A DNA stretch of 64,000 nucleotides from contig NZ_JAUFPZ010000002.1 of assembly GCF_030409505.1 (NCBI RefSeq), positions 186,001-250,000 on the forward strand, read 5' to 3'. Position 1 is the first letter of the stretch; each line of letters begins with the position of its first letter. The stretch is from Zunongwangia endophytica. Lineage in GTDB: Bacteria > Bacteroidota > Bacteroidia > Flavobacteriales > Flavobacteriaceae. Shown piece by piece: positions 45,800 to 55,520 of the stretch. The notes beneath the pieces are model-generated. The model was not told where the DNA came from. It saw only the letters and a program-made list of their open reading frames with translations, and searched no databases. The translations under genes were made by a program, and so were the position numbers.

Positions 45800-45907
45800 A
45801 TGTATATTTTGTCACGATTAAAATTTCTTTTTATTCTTACATTAATTGCTTTTTCAAGTATTCTAATGTTGTGTTGGCTATTTCCGGCGCCAATATTTCA
45901 AAATTAG
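45800..45907 (+). CDS. 35-residue predicted membrane peptide
   Basis: ATG 45800 to TAG 45907 encodes one hydrophobic segment (FLFILTLIAFSSILMLCWLF) after a basic start (MYILSRLK), the positive-inside pattern of small inner-membrane proteins. It begins 9 bases after the stop of the 128-residue gene, so it is likely in the same transcript. Too short for homology; could be chance. Confidence 0.45.
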   Translation: MYILSRLKFLFILTLIAFSSILMLCWLFPAPIFQN

Positions 45908-46416
45908 TCTTTTTTAAAAAGGTTTAATAATTGCTTCTCTTAATCCAGGAAAGGACACTTACTAAGAACATTTAATGCCTATTTTGTAGAATCTCTACTT
46001 TGCGCTGAATTATTGACTTTGCGTTAGTTCACTATTTTGCTTCTTATGTTACCTAATTTTTAGCTAAATGCTCCTATTCGGACATTGTTCCATAAAAACT
46101 ATTGATATCCAATTTCTTGATCCGTTTAATTTCTTTTCTATAAGATTTAACTTATTGATTCTTGAGATCTTGTTTCAAATTTAAAACCCAATACACGTAT
46201 TTAAATGAGCATTTAGAAAAGTCAATTTAAGTACAATCTACTCAATTTTCGATTTTATTCGTTTTTTCAGAAACAAATAAAGGTTTAAATCACTACTATA
46301 AATTTCAGGTAATGAATTAGTTGGATTGGATTTTAATAATTTTGTTAAATTTATTATTATTTTTATTTGTACTAATTCTAAATAAAAATATATTTGCAGC
46401 CGCAAATCCCTACAAT
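45908..46416. other. Intergenic region, no gene seen
   Basis: About 509 AT-rich bases between the small membrane peptide and the TonB receptor gene. A hydrophobic frame starting at TTG 46321 leads into the receptor, but the receptor's own signal peptide begins at the ATG at 46417. No clear promoter or structured element recognised. Confidence 0.5.
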
Positions 46417-49078
46417 ATGCGGTTTCTTATACTATTTTTTCTTCTTAGCTCTACAGTAGTGTTTAGCCAAAAGCGCTTAGCAGGACGAGTAATTAGTGCT
46501 GAAAATGATCAACTTTTAGAAGGTGTCCTAATTACCGATGCTAACAGTAATGCTTGGACGGTAACTAATGAGAAAGGTTATTTTTCGCTTAAAATCTTTA
46601 ATCTCAAAAATTTTGAATTGAATTTTAAGATTCTGGGGAAAAAAGAACAGCAAATCACGCAAGATGATATTAAAGATTTTAATGAAATTCTTACTATTCG
46701 TTTAAAAGACGACAACCTAAAATTAGATGATGTAACAGTAACCGCTGTACCGAAACGAAGTAAAGTGGGATCTGCTGTAGTTTTGGGCGATTATGCGGTT
46801 AACCAACGGCAATCGTTTAGTTTATCTGATATTTTACAACAATTACCTGGGCAAGAAATACAGCCACCTAATTTTACTAAAACTAAAATTTTAAATTTAA
46901 GAACGGCGGGTGAGACAAGGACCAATCAATTCGGCATTTCTTATATGATTGATGGTTTGCAAATTTCTAATGATGAAAATATGCAAACCTATAGTAAAGG
47001 AAGTAATAATGGGCTAACCAAGTTAGATAATCCTTCTAATGGTTTAGATTTAAATACCATTCCCGCTTCTAATATTGAAAAAATAGAAGTAATAGCCGGA
47101 ATACCGGATGCTGAATATGGAAATTTAACAACCGGTTTAATTAAAATAGACCGAAAAGCAGGGGTAAGCCCGTATCGAGTAATGGCTAGTTTGCGCCAAG
47201 GGACTACTCAGGTAAGTTTAGATAAAGGATATAATTTAGGAGAAAAAGCCGGAAACTTAAGTTTTTCTATCAATTATTTAAATGCGAATAATAATCCTAC
47301 CGATCAATTAAATAACTACGATCGGATAACGGCATCTGCTATTTGGACGGTAAATTCTCACGACAAAAAACTTCGAAATTCATTTTCTCTTAATTTTCAT
47401 GATAATTTAAATGATATCTCTTACGATAAAGAAAATGATACCGGAAAACGAGAAGCTACATTTAAAAAGGATAAAGGAATTCGACTCAGTAACCGTTTAT
47501 TTTGGAATGCTAATACGTCTATAATCGATAATATCGAATTTAACACCGGATTTTCGTATGCCAAACAACACTCTTATCATCAATCATTTATAAATAACGG
47601 AGGACGAGTAGTCCCTACAGCAATGGAAACCAGTTTGTATACGGGTAATTACACCCCCGTTTCTTATTTGTCTGTAAAAGAAGTTTTCGGTCAACCGCTG
47701 AATTTAAATGCTAAATTATCTTTTAGAAAATCGCTGAATAGCGAAAAATTAAGTCATAATATATCAGCCGGATTCAATTTTAGTTATAGTGATAATAAAG
47801 GTAGAGGTACAGGATTTGATCCTGATAAGGCTTATTCAGATTTTACTTTTAAAAACACAAGTGCAGAAGATGTAGGCTTTAGACCTACTTCGTATAGAAA
47901 TTTAGTGACTCCACGGAAGAATTACGGATTTTATTTTCAAGATAATAGCACCTATACTTTTGCAAATGGCCACGATTTATTTGCGAATATCGGGGGTACG
48001 CTATGATAATCAAAACGGATTTTCAAGCGTTAGCCCGCGTATAAATTTTGGGTATGAATTGTCAAGAAAGTGGAGTATACGAGGTGGTATAGGTTTTGCT
48101 TCTAAAGCACCCTCACTTTCACAAATTTTCCCAAGTGATAAATACTACGATTATTTAATTCGGGATATTCGAACCAATGATTATGCATTTAATTTAATAC
48201 AAACCTATAAAATTGCGATTGACAAATTAGATTTAGAACCTTCTAAAATTTGGAAGTACGAGCTAGGAACTAATTACAATGCCAATTTTGCTAATTTTAG
48301 TTTAACCGCTTATTATAACCGAACTTTTGATGGAATTGTTGGGCGCGACCAATTAATAAATTTTGATTATCCTGAAGTCGAATTTATGTATCCCGAAGAT
48401 AATTCGGCTCCAGATTATCAGGTAACGGGTTATTCCAATCGGGTAGAAACTTATAGTTTACCACAAAATTCTCAAGAAACAACAGATGCCGGGATAGAGT
48501 TTTTTGCAACCTTCAATAAAATTGAAGCTATTAATACCTCTTTTAGTTTTTCAGGAAGATATGTATATACAGAGAATAAATCTTTCAACGAAATCATAAA
48601 CTCTAATTCAGATCAAGCAAATACGGCGGTTCCTTATGGAATTTTTACAAAATATCCTGGTAAGTCTGACGATCTAAAATTACGAGGAACTGCTAGCTAT
48701 CATTTGTCTGAATTAGGTTTACTAATTTCGTTAACGGCAGAACAGTTTACGCGCAAAACCACATATGCAACTTTGAAATCGACTTATCCCTTTGCTTATA
48801 TAAATGGGAATGGGGATCGTATCCCTTTAACAGAAGAGAATCGGGAGAATCCGGAGTTTCAAGGTTTACTTCAAAATCCATCTAATTCACGTGATAAAGT
48901 CACGCATCTTTATCACAATTTTCATTTAAGACTTACAAAAGAATTTGAAAATAATTTAAGTCTATCGATGTATGTTACCAACTTTTTAAATTATCGACCC
49001 CTGGTAGCTACTGGAAATCATGAGAACTTACAAAATGAACCTATAAGTTTTGGAGCACAAATTAATTATCAATTCTAA
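46417..49078 (+). pseudogene. TonB-dependent receptor, one extra G
   Basis: From the ATG at 46417 the protein has a signal peptide (MRFLILFFLLSSTVVFSQ), a CarboxypepD_reg-like domain (about 20-105), a plug (DILQQLPGQEI, MIDGLQIS, IEKIEVIAGIPDAEYGNLTTGLI) and barrel strands. At a run of five G (47992-47996) the frame shifts and stops (GHDLFANIGGTL). With four G it reads FANIGVRYDNQNGFSSVSPR and continues to 49078 with a terminal LNYRPLV...FGAQINYQF, a complete receptor of about 886 residues. It heads a four-gene operon with DUF4876, DUF6850 and a cytochrome-c peroxidase. The shift is a genuine null mutation or a homopolymer error. Confidence 0.88.
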
Positions 49079-49094
49079 TCTAAATATATAATCA

Positions 49095-50444
49095 ATGAGA
49101 AAGTTTTATTTGTTAGGCCTTATTGGGCTGTTATTTTTATCGTGTAGTGACGATGATAATTTTATAAATGTTGTTTCACATCAATTTACCATAGACCTTG
49201 GTACAGATGAAGATAATAAACCGGCAGAAGAAGCTACAATTTCTTTAGAAAACGTAGAGGATGGTAAAACTTACAACATAACAACCAATGCTTCAGGAAA
49301 TGCCACCATAGAAGTAGTTCCTGGAACTTATAATATTAATGTAAGTAAGCAGTATACGGCAGCAGAATATGAAGCATTTTCTGGCAAAGAAGTTACTAAC
49401 GAAGTAATATTTAATGGAAGTTTATCGAATGTAAGTATTTCAGAAACAAACACAACTACCGAAATTTCTTTAGTGACGGGACAGATTGGAGATTTAGTGT
49501 TTAAGCAAATTTATTTTTCGGGTTCTGATGTAAAAAAAGGAGCTTTATTCCGCGACCAGTTTGTAGAAATTCATAATAACTCTAATAAAACCATTTATTT
49601 AGATGGATTATATTTTGCGCAAATAAAAGGACAAAGTAGTATTAGTTCCACTGTTAGAGATTATAATTTACCTAATGGGCAATACGATTGGAGCCAGTCC
49701 ATAAATCAACAAGATCCCGACAATGCAAATACTGCTTATGTATATGCGGAAGAAGTATTACAAATTCCGGGTAGCGGAGAAGAATATCCATTAGCATCAG
49801 GACAAAGTGTAATTATTGCAGCTACTGCAGTAAATCATAAAGCTCCATTAAATACAGTAGACAGTGATGGTGAACCGGTAACTTACGAAGTAGAAGATCC
49901 ATCATTAACGGTAGATTTAAGTCAGGCTCCTTTTGAAGCGTTTTATCAGGATTATTTTGCCTCTACTGGCGGAAATGGAATCGACTCTGATATTGACAAT
50001 CCAAATTCGATAAATTTAAACATCATTTTTAAAACCTTTAAAGGAGACGATTTAATATTAGATACCAATGGGCGTGAGGCTTTAGTTATTTTTAGAGCTA
50101 ACCAAGAAGCATATCAACAAATAAACTCAGTACCACTTCCATCTATCAACGATGATAGATTCGACGAAGAAACTTCTACTTACATGCAGGTACCAGTAGA
50201 ATACGTTTTAGATGGGGTAGAAATACAAAATACAGATCCGGCTAAGCCAAAACCACCAAGATTACCAAATAGTGTGGATGCTGGTGAAATAGCAACAATT
50301 AGCGGGAAATTTTCTTCAGAATCGATAATTCGTAAAGTGAAATCTGATAAGGATGGAAAAATATTTTATCAGGATACGAATAACAGTAGTAACGATTTTG
50401 AAGTACTAGATAGACCAATTGTAGAAATTACAACCACTTTTTAA
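49095..50444 (+). CDS. DUF4876 lipoprotein
   Basis: A 449-residue lipoprotein (LFLSCSDDD, Cys17). An N-terminal beta-sandwich (about 30-135, ATISLENVEDGKTYNI, TYNINVSKQYTAAEYE) precedes a lamin-tail-like region (DLVFKQIYFSG...RDQFVEIHNNSNKTIYLDGLYFA). This matches the DUF4876 family of Bacteroidota. Probably surface-exposed and a partner of the TonB receptor encoded 16 bases upstream. Confidence 0.82.
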   Translation: MRKFYLLGLIGLLFLSCSDDDNFINVVSHQFTIDLGTDEDNKPAEEATISLENVEDGKTYNITTNASGNATIEVVPGTYNINVSKQYTAAEYEAFSGKEVTNEVIFNGSLSNVSISETNTTTEISLVTGQIGDLVFKQIYFSGSDVKKGALFRDQFVEIHNNSNKTIYLDGLYFAQIKGQSSISSTVRDYNLPNGQYDWSQSINQQDPDNANTAYVYAEEVLQIPGSGEEYPLASGQSVIIAATAVNHKAPLNTVDSDGEPVTYEVEDPSLTVDLSQAPFEAFYQDYFASTGGNGIDSDIDNPNSINLNIIFKTFKGDDLILDTNGREALVIFRANQEAYQQINSVPLPSINDDRFDEETSTYMQVPVEYVLDGVEIQNTDPAKPKPPRLPNSVDAGEIATISGKFSSESIIRKVKSDKDGKIFYQDTNNSSNDFEVLDRPIVEITTTF

Positions 50445-52037
50445 ATGAAACGGTATCGTTTTTTACGAATATGTATAGTAATGTGTTGTGTAAATATAGG
50501 GTGGTTAAACGCTCAGGAATTTACACCGGCGGGAAATACTTTTTTTTCTGATATTTTAACTGCTGAAAAAATTAATCCATTTAATTATTTGTATTTACCG
50601 GTAAAAAACTATACCGAAACAGGATTATTCTATACTGCTGAAGGAGGGGGTTTTAAAGATGCTAGAATCCCTTCCGAAATGCAGGATTTTGGTCTACAAA
50701 CCAATGGGATCTATAAAAATGAAAACGGAATTTTATTTTATGGCGATCTATCGATTACTAAATCATACTACAAAAATTTAAAATGGAATTTAAGTTACCA
50801 GCTTCCGGAAAACGGACTTATGGAAGACCCGCATTATTTTGGAGTGGCCAGACCTGGTAATTGGAGTAATCAAGATTACGATATTAATGGAGGAATTTTA
50901 TTTCCTATAAACGATAAGTGGCACGCTTTAGCTGAGGTTAATTACAATCTCTTCAATAAATATAGGAACGATAGAGACCCTCGTGATCAAATAACCTTTA
51001 ATGAATTAGTTTTTAATGCAGGGCTTAATTATCAACTTACTGCATATCAGTACGTAAGCCTAAAGGGAAGCTATGGGACTACCGATATAAGCAACAAAAC
51101 AAATTATACCAATAGCAATGACGATTCACCAAAAAATTATAAACGGTATATTAAGTGGATAACAGGTTATGGCTCATTTTCCAATCCATTTTGGACATCT
51201 ACCATGCGAAATTATCATCAGGTAGGTATTACTCTTGGATATACACTAGAGTATGAAACGTACAATATAAATTTAGATGTTGGGTATCTTCAGAAAAAAC
51301 AAGATACCTACAAAAATAGCAATGTAAATAATAAGCATAATGAACAAGATTTTTTTGCTGAATACGAGCCTGAAACCTATTCTTTAGATGGTTTAATATT
51401 AAAAAGGCAAACTGAAAATAGTCATTTAAAACTTCAATTTTCTGGATTGCATACTAAAGCAGGTAACACACTTACCAATCAAGGAGGGCAATCTTATTCG
51501 GCATCTATTACAAAAGTTAATTTACTTTTTGGGTATTTAGAAACGAAACAAGGAAAATCGGTAACAGATCTTGGTTTAGGTGTCGGTTATACAAATTCAG
51601 AACAAAAAGATGTTTTAGAGCAATCTCGTTTAAATTTTTCGTTTGTAAAACCTGAATTTTACGCTATGAAACGAATAGAAATAAACCCGAATTTAGACTT
51701 TTTACCAAAAGTAAGTGGACAAGTAAATATTTCTCTAAACCATCAATTTAATTACCCGAATGCATCTTATTTTAATTCGATACAGGATAAAGATTTTTTC
51801 GGTTTAACACAAAAGCTTTTTTATGAAGAGGTAACACTTCCAAATAGCGAATTGTTTTCAGCCTCAAACTGGCAAAGTAGTATCGATTTAGGATTGAACT
51901 TAAAGTCAATTCAAAATCTGGATACTTATTTTTCTATAAAAGGTTCTTACCAAGAAAGCTTCAGTAATTTGCAGTATTTCAATAATGCTACCCCAAATAG
52001 ATGGAATTTTTCAGCAAGCTTAAAAGTATATTATTAA
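50445..52037 (+). CDS. DUF6850-type outer-membrane beta-barrel protein
   Basis: A 530-residue protein with a signal peptide (about 1-23) and alternating aromatic beta-strands to a final WNFSASLKVYY, typical of an outer-membrane barrel. The sequence and operon position fit DUF6850. It starts immediately after the previous stop. Likely an accessory pore or the outer partner of the receptor/lipoprotein system. Confidence 0.78.
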   Translation: MKRYRFLRICIVMCCVNIGWLNAQEFTPAGNTFFSDILTAEKINPFNYLYLPVKNYTETGLFYTAEGGGFKDARIPSEMQDFGLQTNGIYKNENGILFYGDLSITKSYYKNLKWNLSYQLPENGLMEDPHYFGVARPGNWSNQDYDINGGILFPINDKWHALAEVNYNLFNKYRNDRDPRDQITFNELVFNAGLNYQLTAYQYVSLKGSYGTTDISNKTNYTNSNDDSPKNYKRYIKWITGYGSFSNPFWTSTMRNYHQVGITLGYTLEYETYNINLDVGYLQKKQDTYKNSNVNNKHNEQDFFAEYEPETYSLDGLILKRQTENSHLKLQFSGLHTKAGNTLTNQGGQSYSASITKVNLLFGYLETKQGKSVTDLGLGVGYTNSEQKDVLEQSRLNFSFVKPEFYAMKRIEINPNLDFLPKVSGQVNISLNHQFNYPNASYFNSIQDKDFFGLTQKLFYEEVTLPNSELFSASNWQSSIDLGLNLKSIQNLDTYFSIKGSYQESFSNLQYFNNATPNRWNFSASLKVYY

Positions 52038-52040
52038 ATA

Positions 52041-53177
52041 ATGCGACACACGATATTTAAACTTTTCATTTTTTCGATAGTTGTAAGCTTTTTTGGTTTT
52101 AAAGCTTACCAGGAATATAATATAGATCGGTTACGTGAGGTTTATAGTAGTGGAGACCCATCTACTTGGCCAGAACCTAGCTTAGATTCTACAATAAATA
52201 AGGCTGATTTTAAAGATATAGGAAGTTTACCTGACGTTCAATTTCCAGCAGATAATCCATATTCCGAAGCAAAAAAAGATTTAGGGAAAAGCCTGTTTTT
52301 CGATCCGCGATTATCATCAAGCGGACAAATAGCTTGTGCCAGTTGCCATGATTCTGAATTAGGTTGGGGAGATGGAAGAAGGCATAGTTATGGACATGAG
52401 AGGAGAGAAGGCCGAAGAAATTCAATGACAATTTTAAACTCAGCTTATGCTGAAACATTATTTTGGGATGGTCGTGCCAGTTCTTTAGAAGATCAGGCGC
52501 AATTTCCTATTCAGGATACTTTAGAAATGAATTTCCATATTAATTTGGCATCTGAAGATATCGCAAAAATTGAAGGCTACAAAGCTTTATTTGAAGCCGC
52601 CTTTGGAGACAAAACAGCTAGTAAAGAACGCATTCAAAAAGCAATTGCTACCTACGAGCGTACTATTGTAAGCGGGCGCACTCGTTTTGACCGATTTATA
52701 AATGGGGAGAGTAAATGTTTTACTGATCAGCAGGTTTTAGGAATGCATCTATTTAGAACCAAAGCTCGATGTATCAACTGCCATAATACCGGCTATTTTT
52801 CAGATAATAAATTTCATAATACTGGATTAACGTACTACGGAAGACCTTTTGAAGATTTAGGACGCTATGAAGTTACCGGAAACAAAGAAGATGTAGGGAA
52901 ATTTAAAACTTCAACTTTACGAGAAATAAGCAGAACCGGTCCTTATATGCATAATGGGTTATTCCAAAATTTATACGGAATTGTAAATTTATATAGCGCC
53001 GGAATGCCACAACCAAAACGGAAAGATCATCAGCAGAACGATACATTATTCCCAACAACTTCTCCTATTTTACAGAAATTGAATTTAACTAAAGAAGAAA
53101 AGTATGCTCTGGTCGCTTTTCTACGAACATTAGAATCAGTAAATCATCGCGAGACACCACCAGAGCTTCCTGAATAA
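52041..53177 (+). CDS. Di-haem cytochrome-c peroxidase (MauG/CcpA-like)
   Basis: A 378-residue exported protein with an N-terminal signal/anchor (about 5-22) and two c-type haem motifs, C99-A-S-C-H103 and C244-I-N-C-H248. The peroxidase-family context MTILNSAYAETLFWDGRASSLEDQ and TSTLREISRTGPYMHNG is present. It would oxidise substrates with hydrogen peroxide or act as a MauG-like oxidase in the periplasm. In this operon a link to metal or haem handling with the TonB receptor is inferred. Three bases after the DUF6850 gene. Confidence 0.9.
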   Translation: MRHTIFKLFIFSIVVSFFGFKAYQEYNIDRLREVYSSGDPSTWPEPSLDSTINKADFKDIGSLPDVQFPADNPYSEAKKDLGKSLFFDPRLSSSGQIACASCHDSELGWGDGRRHSYGHERREGRRNSMTILNSAYAETLFWDGRASSLEDQAQFPIQDTLEMNFHINLASEDIAKIEGYKALFEAAFGDKTASKERIQKAIATYERTIVSGRTRFDRFINGESKCFTDQQVLGMHLFRTKARCINCHNTGYFSDNKFHNTGLTYYGRPFEDLGRYEVTGNKEDVGKFKTSTLREISRTGPYMHNGLFQNLYGIVNLYSAGMPQPKRKDHQQNDTLFPTTSPILQKLNLTKEEKYALVAFLRTLESVNHRETPPELPE

Positions 53178-53203
53178 TTTGAGATTCAACAATTTTTTTA
53201 AAA

Positions 53204-53232
53204 CAACAAAGCCCCAATTAAGGGGCTTTGTT
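53204..53232. terminator. Bidirectional terminator
   Basis: AACAAAGCCCC / GGGGCTTTGTT around AATTA, flanked by A and T tracts, between the convergent peroxidase and AstE/AspA-like genes. Confidence 0.85.
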
Positions 53233-53253
53233 ATTTTAATTAATATTAGTTAT

Positions 53254-54312
53254 TTAATCTATGTGGCCAATGTTAAACAAGCCGTCTCCTTTTTCAATTG
53301 GAGGATTAAATGTTTTATAAAGAATCATTCCGTCTACAGGGCAGATTACATCGTTAAGGGGATTTCCAAAAAGATCGGTAGTATAGCCTAATTTCATTCC
53401 TTTTTTTACATAATCTCCGCTGGTAAAATCGCTATAGAAAAATCCGGTATCCTGGCTATTTACGGTTGTTCGTTCTCCTATCATTACCGCTGTTTCATTT
53501 TTTGGGACTTCAAAGTCCATCATGTTAAGATGCCCCATTACATTCCATAGAGCTTGCTGAATTCTTTGCACAAAATTTTCTTCAACAATCCCCATTCTAC
53601 CACATTCTATATCTACAGCGGGAATATTTTGTATAAAAGCTTCTCGAGAAGTATACGTTGCTTTGTTATTTAGGCTTTCTTGATTGCCAAATTGCACGAT
53701 AAATGGAAATCCCATGGCAACTGCAATATCTTTAGCTTTGTTAGAAACTTCAGGTTTATCAAAGTAATTATAGTAACCCGCGTAGGAACGTAGATCGTTA
53801 TTATAATCACCCGCATGCACATCGATATAAAAATCACAAAAAGGGATTATCTTGTTCGAAATTGTCCACGCAAGACGCTCGGTCATGCTTCCATTTTCCT
53901 CGCCTGGGAATACGCGATTTAAATTCTTTTGATCGATTGGATTTACCCGAAATGATCGATTTAAAAAACCTTCAACATTTGCTATATGTACTAAAATAAT
54001 CGTTCCTGACAAGTTATTAGGATCGATGTCTTTAGCCAATTGTTGTGCAGCTAAAATTGGCACAAATTCGGTGCCGTGTACACCAGCAACAATTCCTAAT
54101 ACAGGACCTTCTTCCTTTCCATGAAATACGGTAACAGGAATTACTGTGCTATCATTAGCAGTGCTAACGGGCAACATAAGTTCGGTTTTACTGCCTGGTT
54201 TTATGGTATGTTCCGCGAATTCAAAATTCTTTTGTTGCGCTAAACCAACAGCAGAAATGCTTATAAAGAGTAAAATTAGAACTCTTCTCAACTGGGATTT
54301 AATGATATTCAT
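53254..54312 (-). CDS. AstE/AspA-like M14 deacylase, exported
   Basis: A 352-residue protein from the ATG at 54312 (MNIIKSQLRRVLILLFISISAVGLAQ, signal peptide). The zinc-peptidase core has GVHGTE (first His and Glu ligands) and DVHAGD (third His). The C-terminal ENGDG-type tail (VICPVDGMILY...GDGLFNIG) fits the succinylglutamate desuccinylase / aspartoacylase family of M14. These cleave N-acyl amino acids; an exported one may process acylated peptides. The longer upstream start (54348) adds a hydrophilic tail before the signal and is unlikely. Confidence 0.85.
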   Translation of the reverse strand: MNIIKSQLRRVLILLFISISAVGLAQQKNFEFAEHTIKPGSKTELMLPVSTANDSTVIPVTVFHGKEEGPVLGIVAGVHGTEFVPILAAQQLAKDIDPNNLSGTIILVHIANVEGFLNRSFRVNPIDQKNLNRVFPGEENGSMTERLAWTISNKIIPFCDFYIDVHAGDYNNDLRSYAGYYNYFDKPEVSNKAKDIAVAMGFPFIVQFGNQESLNNKATYTSREAFIQNIPAVDIECGRMGIVEENFVQRIQQALWNVMGHLNMMDFEVPKNETAVMIGERTTVNSQDTGFFYSDFTSGDYVKKGMKLGYTTDLFGNPLNDVICPVDGMILYKTFNPPIEKGDGLFNIGHID

Positions 54313-54590
54313 TATGTGAAAATTTAATTGATCATTATTATGCTTCAATAGTAAGCAATATTAAAATACTGTGTCGTTTTATTTTTTAAAAATTAACAAA
54401 ACCAGCGTGTTATTTCGAAAATTTTCAAAATTTGAAACAGTCTTTACGATTTGAAATACAGATAAAGCGCTGAAACTTTTCAGAAAAAAGATAAAATCTA
54501 TGCTGATTTTATTCAATATTAATTTCTGAAGAAATCAGCAAAGAGAATGTTATCAGCTCATTCTTTAAGTAAAATAAAGGTTTTTGTTGA

Positions 54591-55343
54591 TCAGTTGAAA
54601 TTTGGAATCTGCGGAATTTCATCACGAATCAGTTTTCCATTCATAGAAGCTTCTAGTGGAAAAAACTCGATTTTTTCTGAATTAGCGATACCAATATTTC
54701 CGAAACCAACCGAAACAATTTCTTCATAAGGCGGTAACTTGAAATCAAGATTACTTAGTTTCCATGATTTCGTCTTCGTATTGAAATGATAGATTTTCAA
54801 ATCTGAATTATCTACAACTCCAATTGAGGCTATGCCTAAAGGATCTAGCATTAGCGGCACAATTGTAACATTTTCGGGAAGATCAAAATCGCTGATTTTA
54901 TCATCAATTTTTGTCCACACACCATCTTTCACATTGTAAAACCTGATCTTTTTATTCTGAATAACACCAATTGTTCCTAAACCAACTGAAATCACTTTTT
55001 GCTGTTTCTTTAGTTGGAAATCGGGAGCGGTGTCTGGTGCCCAATTTCCTTTATCATTCACAGAATAAAATGAAATGTTTTGATCTTTGATCACTCCAAT
55101 TTCTCCAATGCCTACAAAAAGAAGATCATCATTTTTCGGAATTTTAAAATCTGGAAGGTCACATGGTTTCCACGCATTCTCTTCAACTTCATAAAATTGA
55201 ATAGTCTTATTCTTTATGAGACCTAAAGTTCCCCATCTTAAAACGCAAAAATTAGTGCTAGAAGAGATTTGCAGAGATTTACAACCAAGTATAAATGAGA
55301 AAAGAACAATACTTAGCGATGCTATTTTTAAAGCGTTTTTCAT
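54591..55343 (-). CDS. Repeat lipoprotein (propeller-like)
   Basis: A 250-residue lipoprotein (LGCKS, Cys21). It is built of five repeats of about 45 residues, each with a G-x-(I/L)-G-(V/L/I)-I-x-x-x-x-I-x-F-Y core (GTLGLIKNKTIQFY, GEIGVIKDQNISFY, GTIGVIQNKKIRFY, then two weaker copies). The pattern suggests a five-bladed beta-propeller or a repeat beta-sheet. Function unknown; no operon partner. Confidence 0.6.
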   Translation of the reverse strand: MKNALKIASLSIVLFSFILGCKSLQISSSTNFCVLRWGTLGLIKNKTIQFYEVEENAWKPCDLPDFKIPKNDDLLFVGIGEIGVIKDQNISFYSVNDKGNWAPDTAPDFQLKKQQKVISVGLGTIGVIQNKKIRFYNVKDGVWTKIDDKISDFDLPENVTIVPLMLDPLGIASIGVVDNSDLKIYHFNTKTKSWKLSNLDFKLPPYEEIVSVGFGNIGIANSEKIEFFPLEASMNGKLIRDEIPQIPNFN

Positions 55344-55520
55344 AATTATAAAGCGGAGATATTTGAATTTGAAGGCTGATTTGTTGAAAATACAAGACTA
55401 CAATTTTTTACAGAAGAATATCTTAGTCAGTTAAAAAAGTCTGGATATATTTAAGTTTTTAAAATTAAGTTTATTTTTACTCCAATTAGAATTTGTAACC
55501 ACCTTAGAACATCATATTAA

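Noticed and set aside
46321..46416. TTG-started N-terminal extension of the TonB receptor
   Set aside because: It would place a second hydrophobic segment before a normal signal peptide beginning at the ATG at 46417.
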